From: Manis javanica
Taxonomy: Eukaryota > Chordata > Mammalia > Pholidota > Manidae
Length of the DNA: 64,000 nt
Assembly (NCBI RefSeq): GCF_040802235.1
Contig: NC_133167.1
Coordinates: 101,356,001 to 101,420,000 of the forward strand
Direction of reading: 5' to 3'
The notes beneath the pieces are model-generated. The model was not told the origin of the DNA. It was given only the letters and a program-made list of their open reading frames with translations, and made no database searches. Below are positions 23,745 through 34,874 of the stretch, piece after piece. The position numbers and the translations under genes are program-made. The stretch's first letter is position 1. Each line of letters opens with the position of its first letter.

Positions 23745-23798
23745 ACACACACACACACACACACATACACACACACACGCACGCATGCACGCACACAC
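23745..23798 (+). repeat. (AC)n microsatellite
   Basis: About 54 bp of AC units, interrupted by AT and CG variants (ACGCACGCATGCACGC) towards the 3' end. Likely polymorphic. Confidence 0.95.
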
Positions 23799-24419
23799 CC
23801 TGTTTGGTTTCTCTCTCCATCCACCAATTGCTTCTTAGGATGGGAAATCTCATTTTCCTGCCATTTCATTTTACCTGGGAGAAGCAGAAGAAACCTGAGA
23901 GAGGTCAATGTCAGCAGTCCGTCTATGTCTGGCAAACTGCATAATTGATGCTCTCATGCTCAAATAGGACCATCCAAGGATAAAATAAGAATCTGGGAGT
24001 CTGCCTGCCATATATAGTCTGCCTTCCTTTTCTTTAATTTTATCCCCTCCAGGAAAACCTAAACAGCATCCAATTTCCCTTCCCTACTGAATGCTGTGGC
24101 TTTGTGGACTCTTTATCACATCCCCAAATCTCCTTTCCCAGCCTGTTTGGTGCCTCTCCTGCTTCCCACTCTTGTCTCAGCTTCTCCAAATAGAACTCAG
24201 GTAATGTTCTCCCACCCCAGGCTAGTCATTTCATCACTCCCCAGAAAGCAATTAAAACAGGAACCCACTTATAAATAAAAATGCTTGAGCAATTAAAATA
24301 TTTTGAGCAGTGAAAACAGGAATTTGCCCATGATGGCTAACTTCTTAAGGAGACTGGAACGTGTCCACCTTCCTGCCTAACTTGAACACTGGACGGATGA
24401 CTGAGAAAATGTCAGGGCC

Positions 24420-24525
24420 ATAGAGCAACTGCATGTGATCCAAACTGTGTGACTTTGGACAAGTCTGTCTACCTCTCTGTGCCTGAGTTTCATCATTTGT
24501 AACAGCATTATGACACTTTACCAGT
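24420..24525 (+). repeat. MIR SINE fragment, sense
   Basis: GTGTGACTTTGGACAAGTCT, ACCTCTCTGTGCCTGAGTTT and CATCATTTGTAACAGCATTA match the MIR core. Confidence 0.8.
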
Positions 24526-24714
24526 GCTTCTCTTGAGTGGAAATGTTAAAATAACTTGTTTAGGCATGAGTAAAACATTGGTTATGAGGGCAGAGTACTT
24601 TGAGGCCCTGAGAAAACAGTGTTATTCCTTGTTAGTCCCATTTGTTTTGTGGTGCCAGTTTTCAGGGATATTTTGTCCCCTGCAGTTGCCAATGGAAGTA
24701 TAAGGTCAGCTCTG

Positions 24715-25637
24715 TTTAAAAGCAGGGCAATGCATTAGGGGTATTCAAATTAAAACCACAATGAAGTTTATCACTATACACCTATCAGAATGACTGAAGT
24801 AAAAAAAATAGTGACAATGCCAAAAGCTGGTGAGAATTGTGCCTAATTAGATCATCCGTACATTGCTGATGGGAATGGAATGGTGAGACTGGTGGGAAGG
24901 GTACTGTGGACAACAGTCTGGCAGTTCCTTGTAAAATGAAACATGCAACTACTGCACGATCCAACAATCGCACTCTTGGGCATTTACCCCAGAGAAATGA
25001 AAACTTACGTTAATATAAAACCTCTGCACAAATGTTCTTAGCAGCCTTATTTGTAATAGCCAAAGAATGGGAACAACCCAGAAGTCCTTCCATGGGTAAA
25101 TAGTTAAACAGACAGTGGTGCATCCATGCCATGAAATACTACTCAGCCATGAAAAGAAACCAGTTATTCATACACACAACTTGGATGAACATCCAGGGAA
25201 GTAGGCTGAGTGAGAAAAGCCAATTTGTGAGTCCATTTATGAAGTATCCATGAATTGACAAAAATTATAGAAATGAGGAACAAATTAGCAGATGCCAGGG
25301 TTTAGAGACAAGGGGAAGGTGGATATGATTATAAAAGTGACATGCAAGACTCTTGTACTGAGGGCCTATACAGTTTTGACTGTGGTGTACATAAAATTAC
25401 ACATGTGACAAAGTTGCATAGATTAAATACACAACCTCAAGAGTACCAGTAAAACCGAAGAATCCAAACAAAATAGTATAGATTGTTATGAGTGTCAAGG
25501 TCTGACACTGTACTATAGTTTTGTAAGATGTTACCACTGGGGGACTGGGTAAAGGGCCCACAGGATCTCTCTGTACTGTTTCTGAAAACTGTATATGAAT
25601 CTACAATGATCTCAAACGAAAAATTAAATTAAAAAAA
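24715..25637 (+). mobile_element. 5'-truncated L1 (L1M type), sense, with A-rich 3' end
   Basis: About 0.92 kb: the end of ORF2 and the 3' UTR. Landmarks are CAAATTAAAACCACAATGAA, CACCTATCAGAATGACTGAA, ATGAAATACTACTCAGCCAT and AAACTGTATATGAATCTACA, ending in AAATTAAATTAAAAAAA. Frames are broken by stops, so it is inactive. It lies in the same orientation as IRF2 in intron 6. No target-site duplication was identified. Confidence 0.88.
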
Positions 25638-26145
25638 CCCCACAGGATTCAGCGCCACAGTGGTCAGAATTCATCTTATGTTCTGGGGAGCTGGTACTGC
25701 TCATATGAGGTGGATTTTGGTGGTCCTTCCTACTTAATAAGATTTGGTAATATCTCTGTGGGCCCCAGGCCCCAGAAAATGGCACAGCAGCTTCCTTCAG
25801 AGAAAGAGCAGAGAGGAGAAGTGGGTCAGGTTCAAAGCACTGTCTCTCTGGCCCTGGGGCTGGGGCTGGAGGCGGCCTCTGGTCCTGCATCCTTGGCTGT
25901 GACTGGCTTAGGTTTGGAGCACGGCCACTTCAGAGCACCATTGGCAGGCGTGCTGGAAACAGCCCCGGGGCACCGGGCTTCCCAGCAAGCCGCTTCTCTG
26001 GAGCCATGAACCCAAAGCTAAGGCTTCTTCTTCAGTTTCACGGCAGATGACCTGTGGTGACTAAGAATCCGACTCCGGCTTCTTCAGCTCTTTGGAGGAA
26101 GGTTTTCTCGAAGTCAGGTGCATGACGGCTCTCTTTCCTTTGAAG

Positions 26146-26310
26146 TTGTAGGACAGTCACATCTGGACAACAACATCGAGGATCAAGAGATTGTCACTAA
26201 TCCGCCAGACATCTGCCAGGTTGTGGAGGTGACCACTGAGAGTGACGAGCAGCCGGTCAGCATGAGCGAGCTCTACCCTCTGCAGATTTCCCCCGTGTCT
26301 TCCTATGCAG
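26146..26310 (+). CDS. IRF2: IRF2 exon 7, with alternative tandem acceptor (aa 177-232)
   Basis: 165-bp exon. With the upstream acceptor (AG at 26144-26145) it completes V177 and encodes [40 protein letters not shown] and [14 protein letters not shown], ending with the first base of E232. A second AG at 26150-26151 lies six bases further on; its use removes exactly V177-V178 and keeps frame, since the G of exon 6 plus GA restores the glycine codon. A short IRF2 isoform lacking these two valines is known in mouse. The donor is GTGAGG at 26311. The region is acidic and Ser/Thr-rich, without a recognised fold, and sits between the DNA-binding domain and the C-terminal repression domain. N and D replace S and N of human in DNNIEDQ, from memory. 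Confidence 0.97.
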
Positions 26311-26629
26311 GTGAGGTGCTGGGGCTAGAACCTTGGAACTGAGCAGGGAGCCAGGGGCAGCCATTTAGTCTGAGGTCATCTGCTTCACCACGCAGCTAAG
26401 GACCTCTCCTCTGTCCTGGGAAGGTTCTTGCTTTAATTTGCTCAACCAGCATCTGCTTGGACACTTTCGTTCTCAGCAGACGTGGCTACAGCATCTCTTC
26501 ACCTGGTCACCCGTGCCATTTTTATGCATGACTATCAAGTAAGATTTCTTTGGGGAAGTAGTTCATCTGAGTCTCTTTTACTTGCACAAATTCTCAGAAA
26601 TTTAGAAGGGTGTTTTTCATGGAATTTTA

Positions 26630-26740
26630 GGCTTGACCAAGCTGGATAGGACCTTGGGGATCACCTCTTCCCATTACTTCATTCCTGGAAGTGAAGGGAC
26701 TTGCTCAAGGTCACACGACCAGTAGGTACTTGGGTCGGGA
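26630..26740 (-). repeat. Ancient MIR/L3-like repeat scrap
   Basis: TAGGACCTTGGGGATCACCT and TTGCTCAAGGTCACACGACC followed by AGTAGG resemble a common ancient mammalian repeat (GACCTTAGAGATCATCTAGT...CCCAAGGTCACACAGCTAGT). Family assignment is uncertain. Confidence 0.45.
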
Positions 26741-27329
26741 CTTAAAAAATCTTCAGCTCTCAAGCCCCATTCCATCCCACCAAGTTTATTGTCACTTCCA
26801 CATATTTTCCCCATCTTTTTAAATTTAGTCCTGCTTCTAATCAGACCAGGCAACTGGGCTCATACCTAAATTCCCTAGCGGGGTAGCCATGTAATGGCAG
26901 GAATTGGCCCAGACAGTCACAGGATTAGAACCAGATTCAGTCGGTTCTTCCATCCTTAGAGAAAAAAGTGATGGCTCCTTTTTTCCACCACCATGACATC
27001 AGTTTATACTCCCTTCTTGATGATCTCCATTTAATTTCTGAGGAGAGGGGCTCAATTGTAGTTAGGGAAAATAAATTCTGAGTCAGTGTGATTGATTGCA
27101 AACATTAAAAATACAAAGCAGAGGCCGTCTCGGCTTTAATAAGCAGTTCAGGAATTCTTCCCAGGATCGTTCTGTAGTGCCGAACGGTGTCCTCCAGTGA
27201 GGGTGTCCCTCCGGGGACGGGCCTAGAGTCAGCCTTAGAAGTCAGTGGATTCATGCGACAGGTTGTTTGTGAATTATTAGTCACTAAACTCACTTCATAT
27301 ATACTGAACCCTGACTTTGTTTTTTTCTT

Positions 27330-27655
27330 GATGTATTTTTTTAAAGTTGTGGTTGAACACATAACAAAATTTACCACTTTTGCTGTTCTTAAATGTACAT
27401 CTCAGCAGCATTAAGCGCATTCACACTGTTGTACAACCCTCACCAGAGCATTTTCTCATTGCAAACTGAAACTCCGTCCCATTAAACGGTAGCCCCTCCC
27501 CACCCCCGCCAACCAGTCCCACCCCTGAAGGCCACCGTTTCGCATCTTGTCTCTGAGTCTGGCTGCTCCAGGGACCTCATATGGGTGGAATCAGAAAGTA
27601 TTTGTCCTTTTGTGGCTGGCTTATTTTACTTAGCATAATGTCCTCCAGTTCCTAA
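27330..27655 (-). mobile_element. L1M fragment, antisense
   Basis: AACATAACAAAATTTACCAC, GCATTCACACTGTTGTACAA, AAACTGAAACTCCGTCCCAT and TTTACTTAGCATAATGTCCT are typical antisense L1M 3'-end text. Confidence 0.85.
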
Positions 27656-28124
27656 TTTTATTCTGTGCTAGGAGTAGGGAAGGAATGTGAGATGGAGCCT
27701 CAGCTGCAAGGAGCTTATAGTCTGTCATCAGGATGAACTTGTCCCCAGAGACTGAGTCAACAGACATATTTCCAACTCCTCCATGTGCTACTGCCCAGTA
27801 ATCATACCTGCTATTTGTCACATGTGGTATGCGCCCTGGGAACTGTGCTGTGTGCTTGAAATCAAGCAACATATTTAATTATCCGGAGATTAAACCCGTC
27901 AGCCCGGGCAACATCCATATCGCCTCTTGGGAATCTAAGGCCAATGTGGTAAAGCAGTGTGTCCCGCAATGAACGACTAGTGGCACAGACAGAACCCACA
28001 TGTTGCTGTGCCAAAGGCCCGTTCTTAACGGCTTCTGCTGCTGTGCTGCCCTGAACAGCAGCCCGGGGCTCTGCCGCTGAGAACACGTCCACACACCGTG
28101 ATCTCAAGGACCCACCAAAGGAGG

Positions 28125-28195
28125 CATATGGGTGATTCCACCCGTATGAGGTCCCTAGAGCAGCCAAATTCAGAGACAGGATGCAGAACGGTGGC
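28125..28195 (+). mobile_element. Short L1M fragment, sense (inverted relative to 27330-27655)
   Basis: GATTCCACCCGTATGAGGTC, TAGAGCAGCCAAATTCAGAG and CAGGATGCAGAACGGTGGCC match the sense L1M 3' region. Its complement aligns with 27548-27593. Confidence 0.75.
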
Positions 28196-31100
28196 CTTCG
28201 TTTTGCATTTGTGGTAACTGAAGCTTTAAACCCTAAGCTGCTTTCCTTACATTTACACAGCGATGGCTCCCAGTGTGGCTTTGTCCCGCGTCATGCCGCT
28301 GTAGGCATTCTTGCACCCTACATGGTTTTTTACACCGGAGGTTGGTGATTTAGAATAGACTTCAGTTTATCTGTTGAGTAAGACTTTCTGAGCTCTTGCT
28401 GAGGATTCAGCTTTTCTCTTGCTTTTCTGCCAGCAGTGGCATTTTGCTTTAGCAGAAGAATCCCTAGAACAGCTGATCCACACAGGCAGAAAGGAAAATT
28501 TCATAACCTCTTCCAGGACATTTGCATAGATTTGAAAAGAAGGATTTCAGTGCCAGGCTAGACGGCAGCAGGCATGCGCGGGAGCCTGGCTTCTCAGCCT
28601 GGCCTTCAGTCCTTTCCACCGTTTTATTGTCTGAATTCTCCAGAACATTTTGGAGGGCAGCTCATTGGGTGGAGGCAAAATGTTTCATCACTGCTGTTTT
28701 TCTAGAGCACATCAGATGTTAGCCTGTCACTGACCACTGCTAGTTTCCTCTGTTAGTCAGGAATTTTACAGCGTTCAGCTAGCAAAGGCAGCCTTTTGAG
28801 TGCGTTTACCTTTGTTACTTTATGTTCCCCAATAGGGATGGGCTGTTTGCCCATTTTTTGTAACAGGGTTCCTTTTTTGGACCATTCCAAACCTTTTTTT
28901 GGAATTCCAACCTCCTCTAACCACTGTCATTCACTTGTTTAGGAAACTGGTATTTGAAGGCTGCTGTTTGTTATGTTTTCCCCCTTCCAGATCATTGAAA
29001 TATAATCCCCGGAGTATTACAAAACGACATGCAGGTTTTCGAGTCTGTAGTCTCTGTGGCCTAAATACTGTGGTAAGCAAGAAAAGAGATGGCTTCTTTG
29101 AGTGCAAGTACTTGCCGTGGATGTTTTAAGACACGTAAAATTTTTGTGGGATTCCTAGAACTTTCATCCAGGGGAGGGATACCCCAGAGGCCAACCTTGG
29201 GGAAGCTGTAGAGGAGAGTCATTTTATTATTAAAAGGCTTCCATAAAGTGGCCTCTTGCCTGATGAATGGCATCAGGATTTTATTAAAATGTAGTTTAGT
29301 AAGCCAAAGCCACAGTGGTATTCTGGGGAAGGCTGGATGAGAGGATGGAGAATAGCTGGAGAAGAAAGCATTAATTTCTTCTAAACACAGGATTAATTGG
29401 TTAAAACGGAGAGAACGGAGATTGTTTACTGACCAGCAGCCAGCAGTAAAGACTGGATCTCTAACTGGAGACCACAGCAGGCTTCCATTCTGTGGGCAGA
29501 GCCAAGAACAGGGTGCTTTGCGCTGAAGACAACTCTGGCGTCATTTAGTCAAGACTTCTCATGAAAGCAAGGAACAAAATCCTCGTCCGTTTTATTAATA
29601 AAACTGGTACCAGAGCCTTCCAGAAAATGTACCAGGGTATCAGAGTGCAGAAAAGCTTTAACCTAAAACACTGTCTCCCTCCCCCATACTGTTCCCGAGA
29701 TGGTCTGATAGTGAAAAGCGGACGGGAATGGGGTGTGCACCTAAGACTAGGGCCATCATGGAACCACAGCTCTGGAAGGATCTTGGAGACCATTGGATCC
29801 AAACCTGGCCTTTTGCCCTCGCAGGGTGCTTTCAGGGAAACTGAGAGCAGAAAGTCAAAACGAGCTTCTCATCAACCTGTTACTACTCTGGAAACACTTC
29901 CCAGTGAAGCAACTCCAATCTTTTTAAATCCAATTGTATTCAAAGCTAATAAAACACCAAATCTGTATTAATCAAAGAGGAACATGAAATAACAGCACAT
30001 GTTGATTATTTCGGCAGTGACACTGATCTTCAGGCAGCAGCCACAGTAGATGTATCTGCCATGTAAGACGTGATCTTGGCAGTGGCCTTGGTGACCAGAA
30101 ACCAAGCGCACAGGCACATGGGTCCCCCCAGCAAAGCCCGTGGGGCCAGTCACTCTGGGGTAGCTAGCTGTGAGAACCACGGTGAGTCTCAAGAGAGGGG
30201 TCCTGTGTGTGTGTCCTCAGACTGCAGCTTCGGGCATCTCCTGGCTCCTGGGCTGAAGGCATTCAAAGCCATTCATGTAAACAATAAAAATTAGAAATCT
30301 CAGTTTCCCAGTATGGAAAGTCTTGAGAACTACTTCAGAAGCAGTTGATCTTAATTTAGAAACAGTCAGTGCTCTCCACTAACATTCGTGTCTGCTGAAA
30401 ACATAAGTTCAGAGCATGTGTGTCTTTTCTAGTCTCCAGCTCTTTCCCTGAAGTCGAGAGCCAGATACTTACAGGCAGTTAACATTCTGCTTGTGTGCAA
30501 GGTCTGGCCCAGGTTTACTCAGGGTCTGCCTTCCAGCTCTCCTGGAACTGCAACCCGGGCTGCGGTGGAACCCCAGAATCTCAGCCTCAGCTGCTGCTTC
30601 TCGCCTGTCTCCAGCCCCCAAAGCCTGCCTGTTGGCATGCTGGTTTTTGTTTGCAGGCGAAGGGAACAGAGGATGGTGGTATTTATGGAGGGTAATTAAG
30701 AGTGGAGGGGGCCTGGATATACATGAAAGGAAGAGAAGCCTGGCTTTGGAGCCCAGACATAGCCAAGCACAGAAATGGGAAGGGGATCTTGAAATTTCAT
30801 CAGAGGCTGGAGCAGCAGGCGTGCTTCGGGAAGCGGCATTGCTGCGATCTGTGCACAAGGCCCTGGAATCGGATGTGCTGTTTTATTTTCTTTCCTCGAT
30901 GCTGACTCAGTTCACAACTTTGGCAGGTTTCTCAACATCTCTGTTCCTCATTTTTCTTGGGAGTTGTAATGCCGATTCCTGCTTCCTCTGGATCCTGAGC
31001 TAGTGTGAGGGTTATGTGCAGAGGGGAATTTTCCCTTTCTCTTGCTTCTCCTTTGTTTCATGTGGGAACAGTCCTGTGCCTGGCATTGCTGGTCTGTCCT

Positions 31101-31649
31101 GATAGCTGGGGTCAGTCTAAGCCGAGGCCAAAACAGGGCATCTGGATGACTGTTGCTCCTGCCAAGGGTGCTCTGGGCGTGAGCTCAGTCTGAGAGGCCA
31201 GACCTCTCCTCTGCTTGCTCACAGTTGGCCCTTGGAGATCACTCATGCCCTGGTGAAGTCACTGGAGAACAGTGGCCAGGAAATGTGCAAAAAGACTCCA
31301 AGGTGGGCCCAGTGCTGTCAGCCTTCTACGGGAGGAACCTGTGGCTCTGTTTGCCCATTTGTTCTTCAGCGTTTTGTTCATGGAGAGCCAGGTCTGTGCC
31401 TTGTACTCTGGAGAGTCGAAAAGACTGGGCTGGAGCCACCTGGTCGCAACTGTGCTACCAGCAAGATGTGACGCCGGAGGCCAGTCCCTTAGTGGGTTCA
31501 GGGTGAAAGGGGGTGCATGGCCCTCTACAGGTGATTGTGGTTTTTCTCTGCGGTCTGTAGAATAAATGACCCAGGCTCAGGGATCTTTAAGGCTCTGTGT
31601 ATTTCAGAAGTTCTACCTCTGCTCTTCCATTTCTCACAGCTGGCACGCT

Positions 31650-32090
31650 GAATGTATCTATTGCTGTACAACAATATAACCACAAAGTTAGTGGCTTAAA
31701 ACAACATCCATGTATTTTCCTACAATTTCTGAGGGTCAGGAGTGCAGGAATGGCTTAGCTGCGTCCTCTGTTCAGGGTGTTCCCTGCAGAGACCTACAGT
31801 CAAGGTCTGGGACACAGCTGCTGTCTCCTCTGAGGATTGAATGGGGAGGAGTTACTTCCAAGCTCATACGGTTTGGGGCAGAAAGTAGTTTCTTGCAGGT
31901 TGTTAAACTGAGGGTCTCAGTTTCTTGCTGGCTGTTGGCAAGAAGTAGCCCTTACTTCTTCAAAGCCAGCAAGGGAATCTCCTCACAAGACAGGCTTCAG
32001 TCTCATGTAAGGTAATCACACATCACAGCGCCTTCACTGCGTCCTGTTGGTTCAAAGCCCATCACAGGTCCCACCCACACCCCACAGGAA
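31650..32090 (-). mobile_element. Ancient LTR (MaLR/ERVL-like), antisense
   Basis: TGCTGTACAACAATATAACC, TTAGTGGCTTAAAACAACAT and TTTCTGAGGGTCAGGAGTGC are the complement of an LTR 3' end (…TTGTTTTAAGCCACTAAG…). The body retains TTTCTTGCTGGCTGTTGGC. The exact family is uncertain. Confidence 0.6.
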
Positions 32091-32604
32091 GGTTAAGTCA
32101 TTTTTCTCAGAGAGATGAGGGTCGTAAAGGGATATGAGGTGTCAGGAAGGATCTGAGTAGAGCAGGGGTGACCCAGGAAGACTACGAGTTAGGCCTTAGC
32201 TGGACTGGTTGACATGGATTGGAAGAGAGGACCAGGGTGGGCACTGGGGTGGAGCGTCCCTGGGTGCAGGGCTTGGCGTAGAGGCAGGAGTGAGCAGAGG
32301 CCATGGGGTGCACAGGCGGAGGGGGGCCTTGGGGACCCCCACCTCACTCATCCTGGGACGCAGTGGCCGTGAGTAGACATCGCCAGCCCTTGGAAGGTGA
32401 GCTTCCCCACAACCCTCAAACCTTCCTCCGAGGGGCCAGAATTAGAGAAATAAAACTCACTCTCGCATCTCCCAAGCTCAAGGCTTTGACTGTACAAAGG
32501 GGACAAAGAGCATGAATTTGCCGGTGTGTTTTTGTAAACCCTGCCCCAGCCTTGAAACCTCTGGAGTGGCAGGAATGACAGCCCTGTGTTTTCTCTCTGA
32601 ACAG

Positions 32605-32651
32605 AAAGCGAAACGACCGATAGCGTGCCCAGCGATGAAGAGAGCCCCGAG
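32605..32651 (+). CDS. IRF2: IRF2 exon 8: short acidic exon (aa 232-247)
   Basis: 47-bp micro-sized exon, too short for ORF calling. It reads (E)SETTDSVPSDEESPE, with the first residue split with exon 7 and a phase-0 end. The acceptor is CTGAACAG, ending at 32604 after a TTTTCTCTCTG pyrimidine tract; the donor is GTAAGC at 32652, close to consensus. The peptide is acidic, rich in Ser and Thr, and has no known fold. Human has SAE where this copy has SPE, from memory. The junction sequence GAAAGCGAAACG at 32604-32615 also resembles an IRF binding element (see findings). Identity is supported by the frame joining exons 7 and 9 precisely. Confidence 0.95.
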
Positions 32652-33944
32652 GTAAGCACGGCGCCTGGTGGGGGGGTGCCTGCCAAGCCTGGTTTCTGTG
32701 CCGCTGCCCAAGCCTCTTTCCTTCTGGTCAATGAGTTTTACATTGGATTGTTTTCTGCGTGGTGGTAAAATACACTTAAAATAAAACTGACCGTGCTTGT
32801 GGATTTTGGATGACAGAATTATGCTCTGGGAACTGAATGGGAGGAAAGAGGGTAAGTTGTTACCTGTTATCGTTAGAAAGAGGCTGTGACAGCAGGAAAG
32901 GGAACTTGACTTGCGGCCAGGAAATGGTGATATTCTCCCCACTGTAAACATCCTGAGCACAAGCAGAAATAGCAGGTCCAAGGGTCCAGAAGTCAGCCCC
33001 GGCCAGGGCTACGCAAAGGGCCCCCTCCCCCCCACATCCCTGGAGTGCCCTCCCTCTGTGATCTGTGCCCGGGGGCCAGCCGGGGGCACAGCTTTGATTC
33101 TCAGTCGCCCTGCTTCTCCCCCTTGTCCAGGCTGGGCTCCCACAATAGCAGGAAATAGTGGCCTTAGGGGATGGAAAGCATCTGCTGCTACATGCCTGCT
33201 TTGTGTTGGAGGGAGGGAAGAAGGGAGGGAGAATGACCGACTGACCAGTGGCTGCCTGAATTAGTGATTTCCCGGCGTGCTGCATACTTTTCCAGTACAG
33301 TCCAGGAGTTATGAAGAGGCAGTAGGTGTCAATGGTCGTGCACATTCCGAGCCTGTTTCTTCAAGGTCAGAATGCCAGCTGCTCCTCTGAAGGAAGCCAC
33401 CCTTGAGCCTGCTCTTTGCGCGGCACACGGGAGCTCTAAGCTGCGCCCATTTGAAAGCAATCAAAGGGCAACGGCTGTCTGTTACTGAATTCCTCGCTTC
33501 CCTCCCTCTGAAAATGCTGGTGGACTCAGAGATCAGGTTGGGCCATCAGCGAGCAACCAAATTGCCATGACAGATCAGCCATCATGGCCTAAAACCCACC
33601 GAATGATAGGGCAGGGCAGCCAGAGCAGAGAGGAGCCAGAAACCACTTGCCACCTCCTTCTCCTGCCTTCATAGAACAGTCTTGGCTATTTTTCTGGGAG
33701 GCAGCCCATAGGGATTGAGAAAAAGGGAAGAGAAACCATTGTGTGGGGCTTGGGATACGAATAGCTGGATACGGATTTCAGTTGACGGATATGTGGAGTT
33801 GCTAAGCTTCTCTTCCTTCCACAACTCTGAAGGATAAATTTAGTTAAAACACCAGCGTGTGAGAACAGCGGTGCATTAAAAAAAAAAAAAGGCCATTCAA
33901 GAGAAGACAAAGTAAATATGTATCTTGATTATTTTCTTTGAAAG
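32652..33944 (+). other. IRF2: Intron 8 (1.3 kb)
   Basis: Unique-looking sequence with an A-run at 33878-33890 close to the exon 9 acceptor. No repeat family is recognised. Confidence 0.9.
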
Positions 33945-34253
33945 GGCCGACCGCACTGGCGGAAGAGGAACATTGAAGGCAAACAGTACCTCAGCAACAT
34001 GGGGTCACGAAGCACGTACCTGCTGCCCAGCATGGCGACCTTCGTCACTTCCAACAAGCCCGATCTCCAGGTCACCATCAAAGAGGAGAGCTGCCCGATG
34101 CCTTACAACAGCTCCTGGCCCACCTTCCCAGACCTGCCCCTGACTCCCGCCATGACCCCTGTGCCCAGCAGCAGTCGGCCAGACCGGGAGACCCGGGCCA
34201 GCGTCATCAAGAAAACGTCAGATATCACCCAGGCCCGTGTCAAGAGCTGCTAA
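33945..34253 (+). CDS. IRF2: IRF2 exon 9, coding part: C-terminal repression region and stop (aa 248-349)
   Basis: 309 nt: 102 codons plus TAA at 34251-34253. It begins [18 protein letters not shown], contains the third SUMO consensus TIKEES (K293) and ends [17 protein letters not shown], the highly conserved IRF2 C terminus. The basic C-terminal region is known to carry the repression activity and to bind the IRF2BP co-repressors. The acceptor TTTGAAAG (AG at 33943-33944) has only a short pyrimidine tract and is the weakest-looking acceptor in the window. The middle ([11 protein letters not shown] and the proline-rich [19 protein letters not shown]) differs at about a dozen positions from human as I recall it, whereas both ends are unchanged. 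This marks a fast-evolving linker between conserved motifs. Confidence 0.98.
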   Translation, partial: GRPHWRKRNIEGKQYLSNMGSRSTYLLPSMATFVTSNKPDLQVTIKEESCPMPYNSSWPTFPDLPLTPAMTPVPSSSRPDRETRASVIKKTSDITQARVKSC

Positions 34254-34620
34254 GCCTTCGACATCCCCTAGCAGTTGGGATTCCTTGGCCTTGTTTGGTT
34301 GTCTGTTTATATTTTATTTTTCTCTCTGACACCCATTTAGACAAATCTAAGGGAAAAGCCGAGACAATAGAGCATTGATTGCTGTGTCCATCTCCAGTAC
34401 TGGAGCTTCTTTTTAACTCAGGACTCCAGCCCCTTGGTAGACGCGTGTCTCTAGAGCCTGCTGGGTCTCCCAGGGCTGCTCCCTCAAGTTCAAGGACAAC
34501 ACAGGACCAACACCCACGCGGGCAGGGAGACGCCTGTGGTCAAGGCCGGCATGGCGGAGTGGATGCCTCAGACCGGAAGAGAAAATGTGAACTAGCTGGA
34601 ATTTTTTATTCTTGTGAATA

Positions 34621-34628
34621 TGTACATA
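34621..34628 (+). promoter_or_regulatory. IRF2: Pumilio-type response element in the 3' UTR
   Basis: TGTACATA matches the PUM1/PUM2 consensus UGUANAUA exactly, on the sense strand and in an AT-rich stretch of the 3' UTR 368 nt after the stop. Such sites usually lower mRNA stability or translation. Chance expectation in 1 kb is roughly 0.06 for seven fixed positions. Functional use is inferred. Confidence 0.45.
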
Positions 34629-34874
34629 GGGCAGTACTAGCGATGCTGCAGTCTGCTTCTGCACCTTATCTTAAAGCACTTACAGATAGACCTTCTTGTG
34701 ATCTTGCTCTATTCCACAGCACACTCGCCGCACCCTACCCTGCCCTTTACCCCTCCTTCTTCCCACCCAGCTCCTTCCCTCCTTTTCCTCCCTGAAAGGC
34801 TCTGCCCCACATCGCTGAGGAAGAGGTGGAGAAAATGAACTTCTCCACAAATGTCTCATTTTAAGACTGCTTTT

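Larger units (their letters stand above)
16254..26145 (+). other. IRF2: Intron 6 (9.9 kb)
   Basis: The longest intron here. It contains the second half of a duplicated motif (16635-16682), a C-rich tandem array (20187-20253), a poly-C run (20710-20724), MIRs (21295-21510, 22285-22410, 24420-24525), an antisense L1M piece (22690-22860), an (AC)n tract (23745-23798) and a sense L1 (24715-25637). The stretches 16690-20180, 20730-21290, 21515-22280, 22865-23740, 23800-24415 and 25640-26140 show no element I can name. Confidence 0.85.
26311..32604 (+). other. IRF2: Intron 7 (6.3 kb)
   Basis: Contains a CR1/MIR-like scrap (26630-26740), two L1M pieces in opposite orientation (27330-27655 and 28125-28195), an antisense LTR (31650-32090) and another ACCTTGGAGATCAT-type scrap near 29740-29800. 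The stretches 26745-27325, 28200-29735, 29805-31645 and 32095-32600 hold nothing I can identify. The 170-codon frame at 30491-31003 has no recognisable product. Confidence 0.85.
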
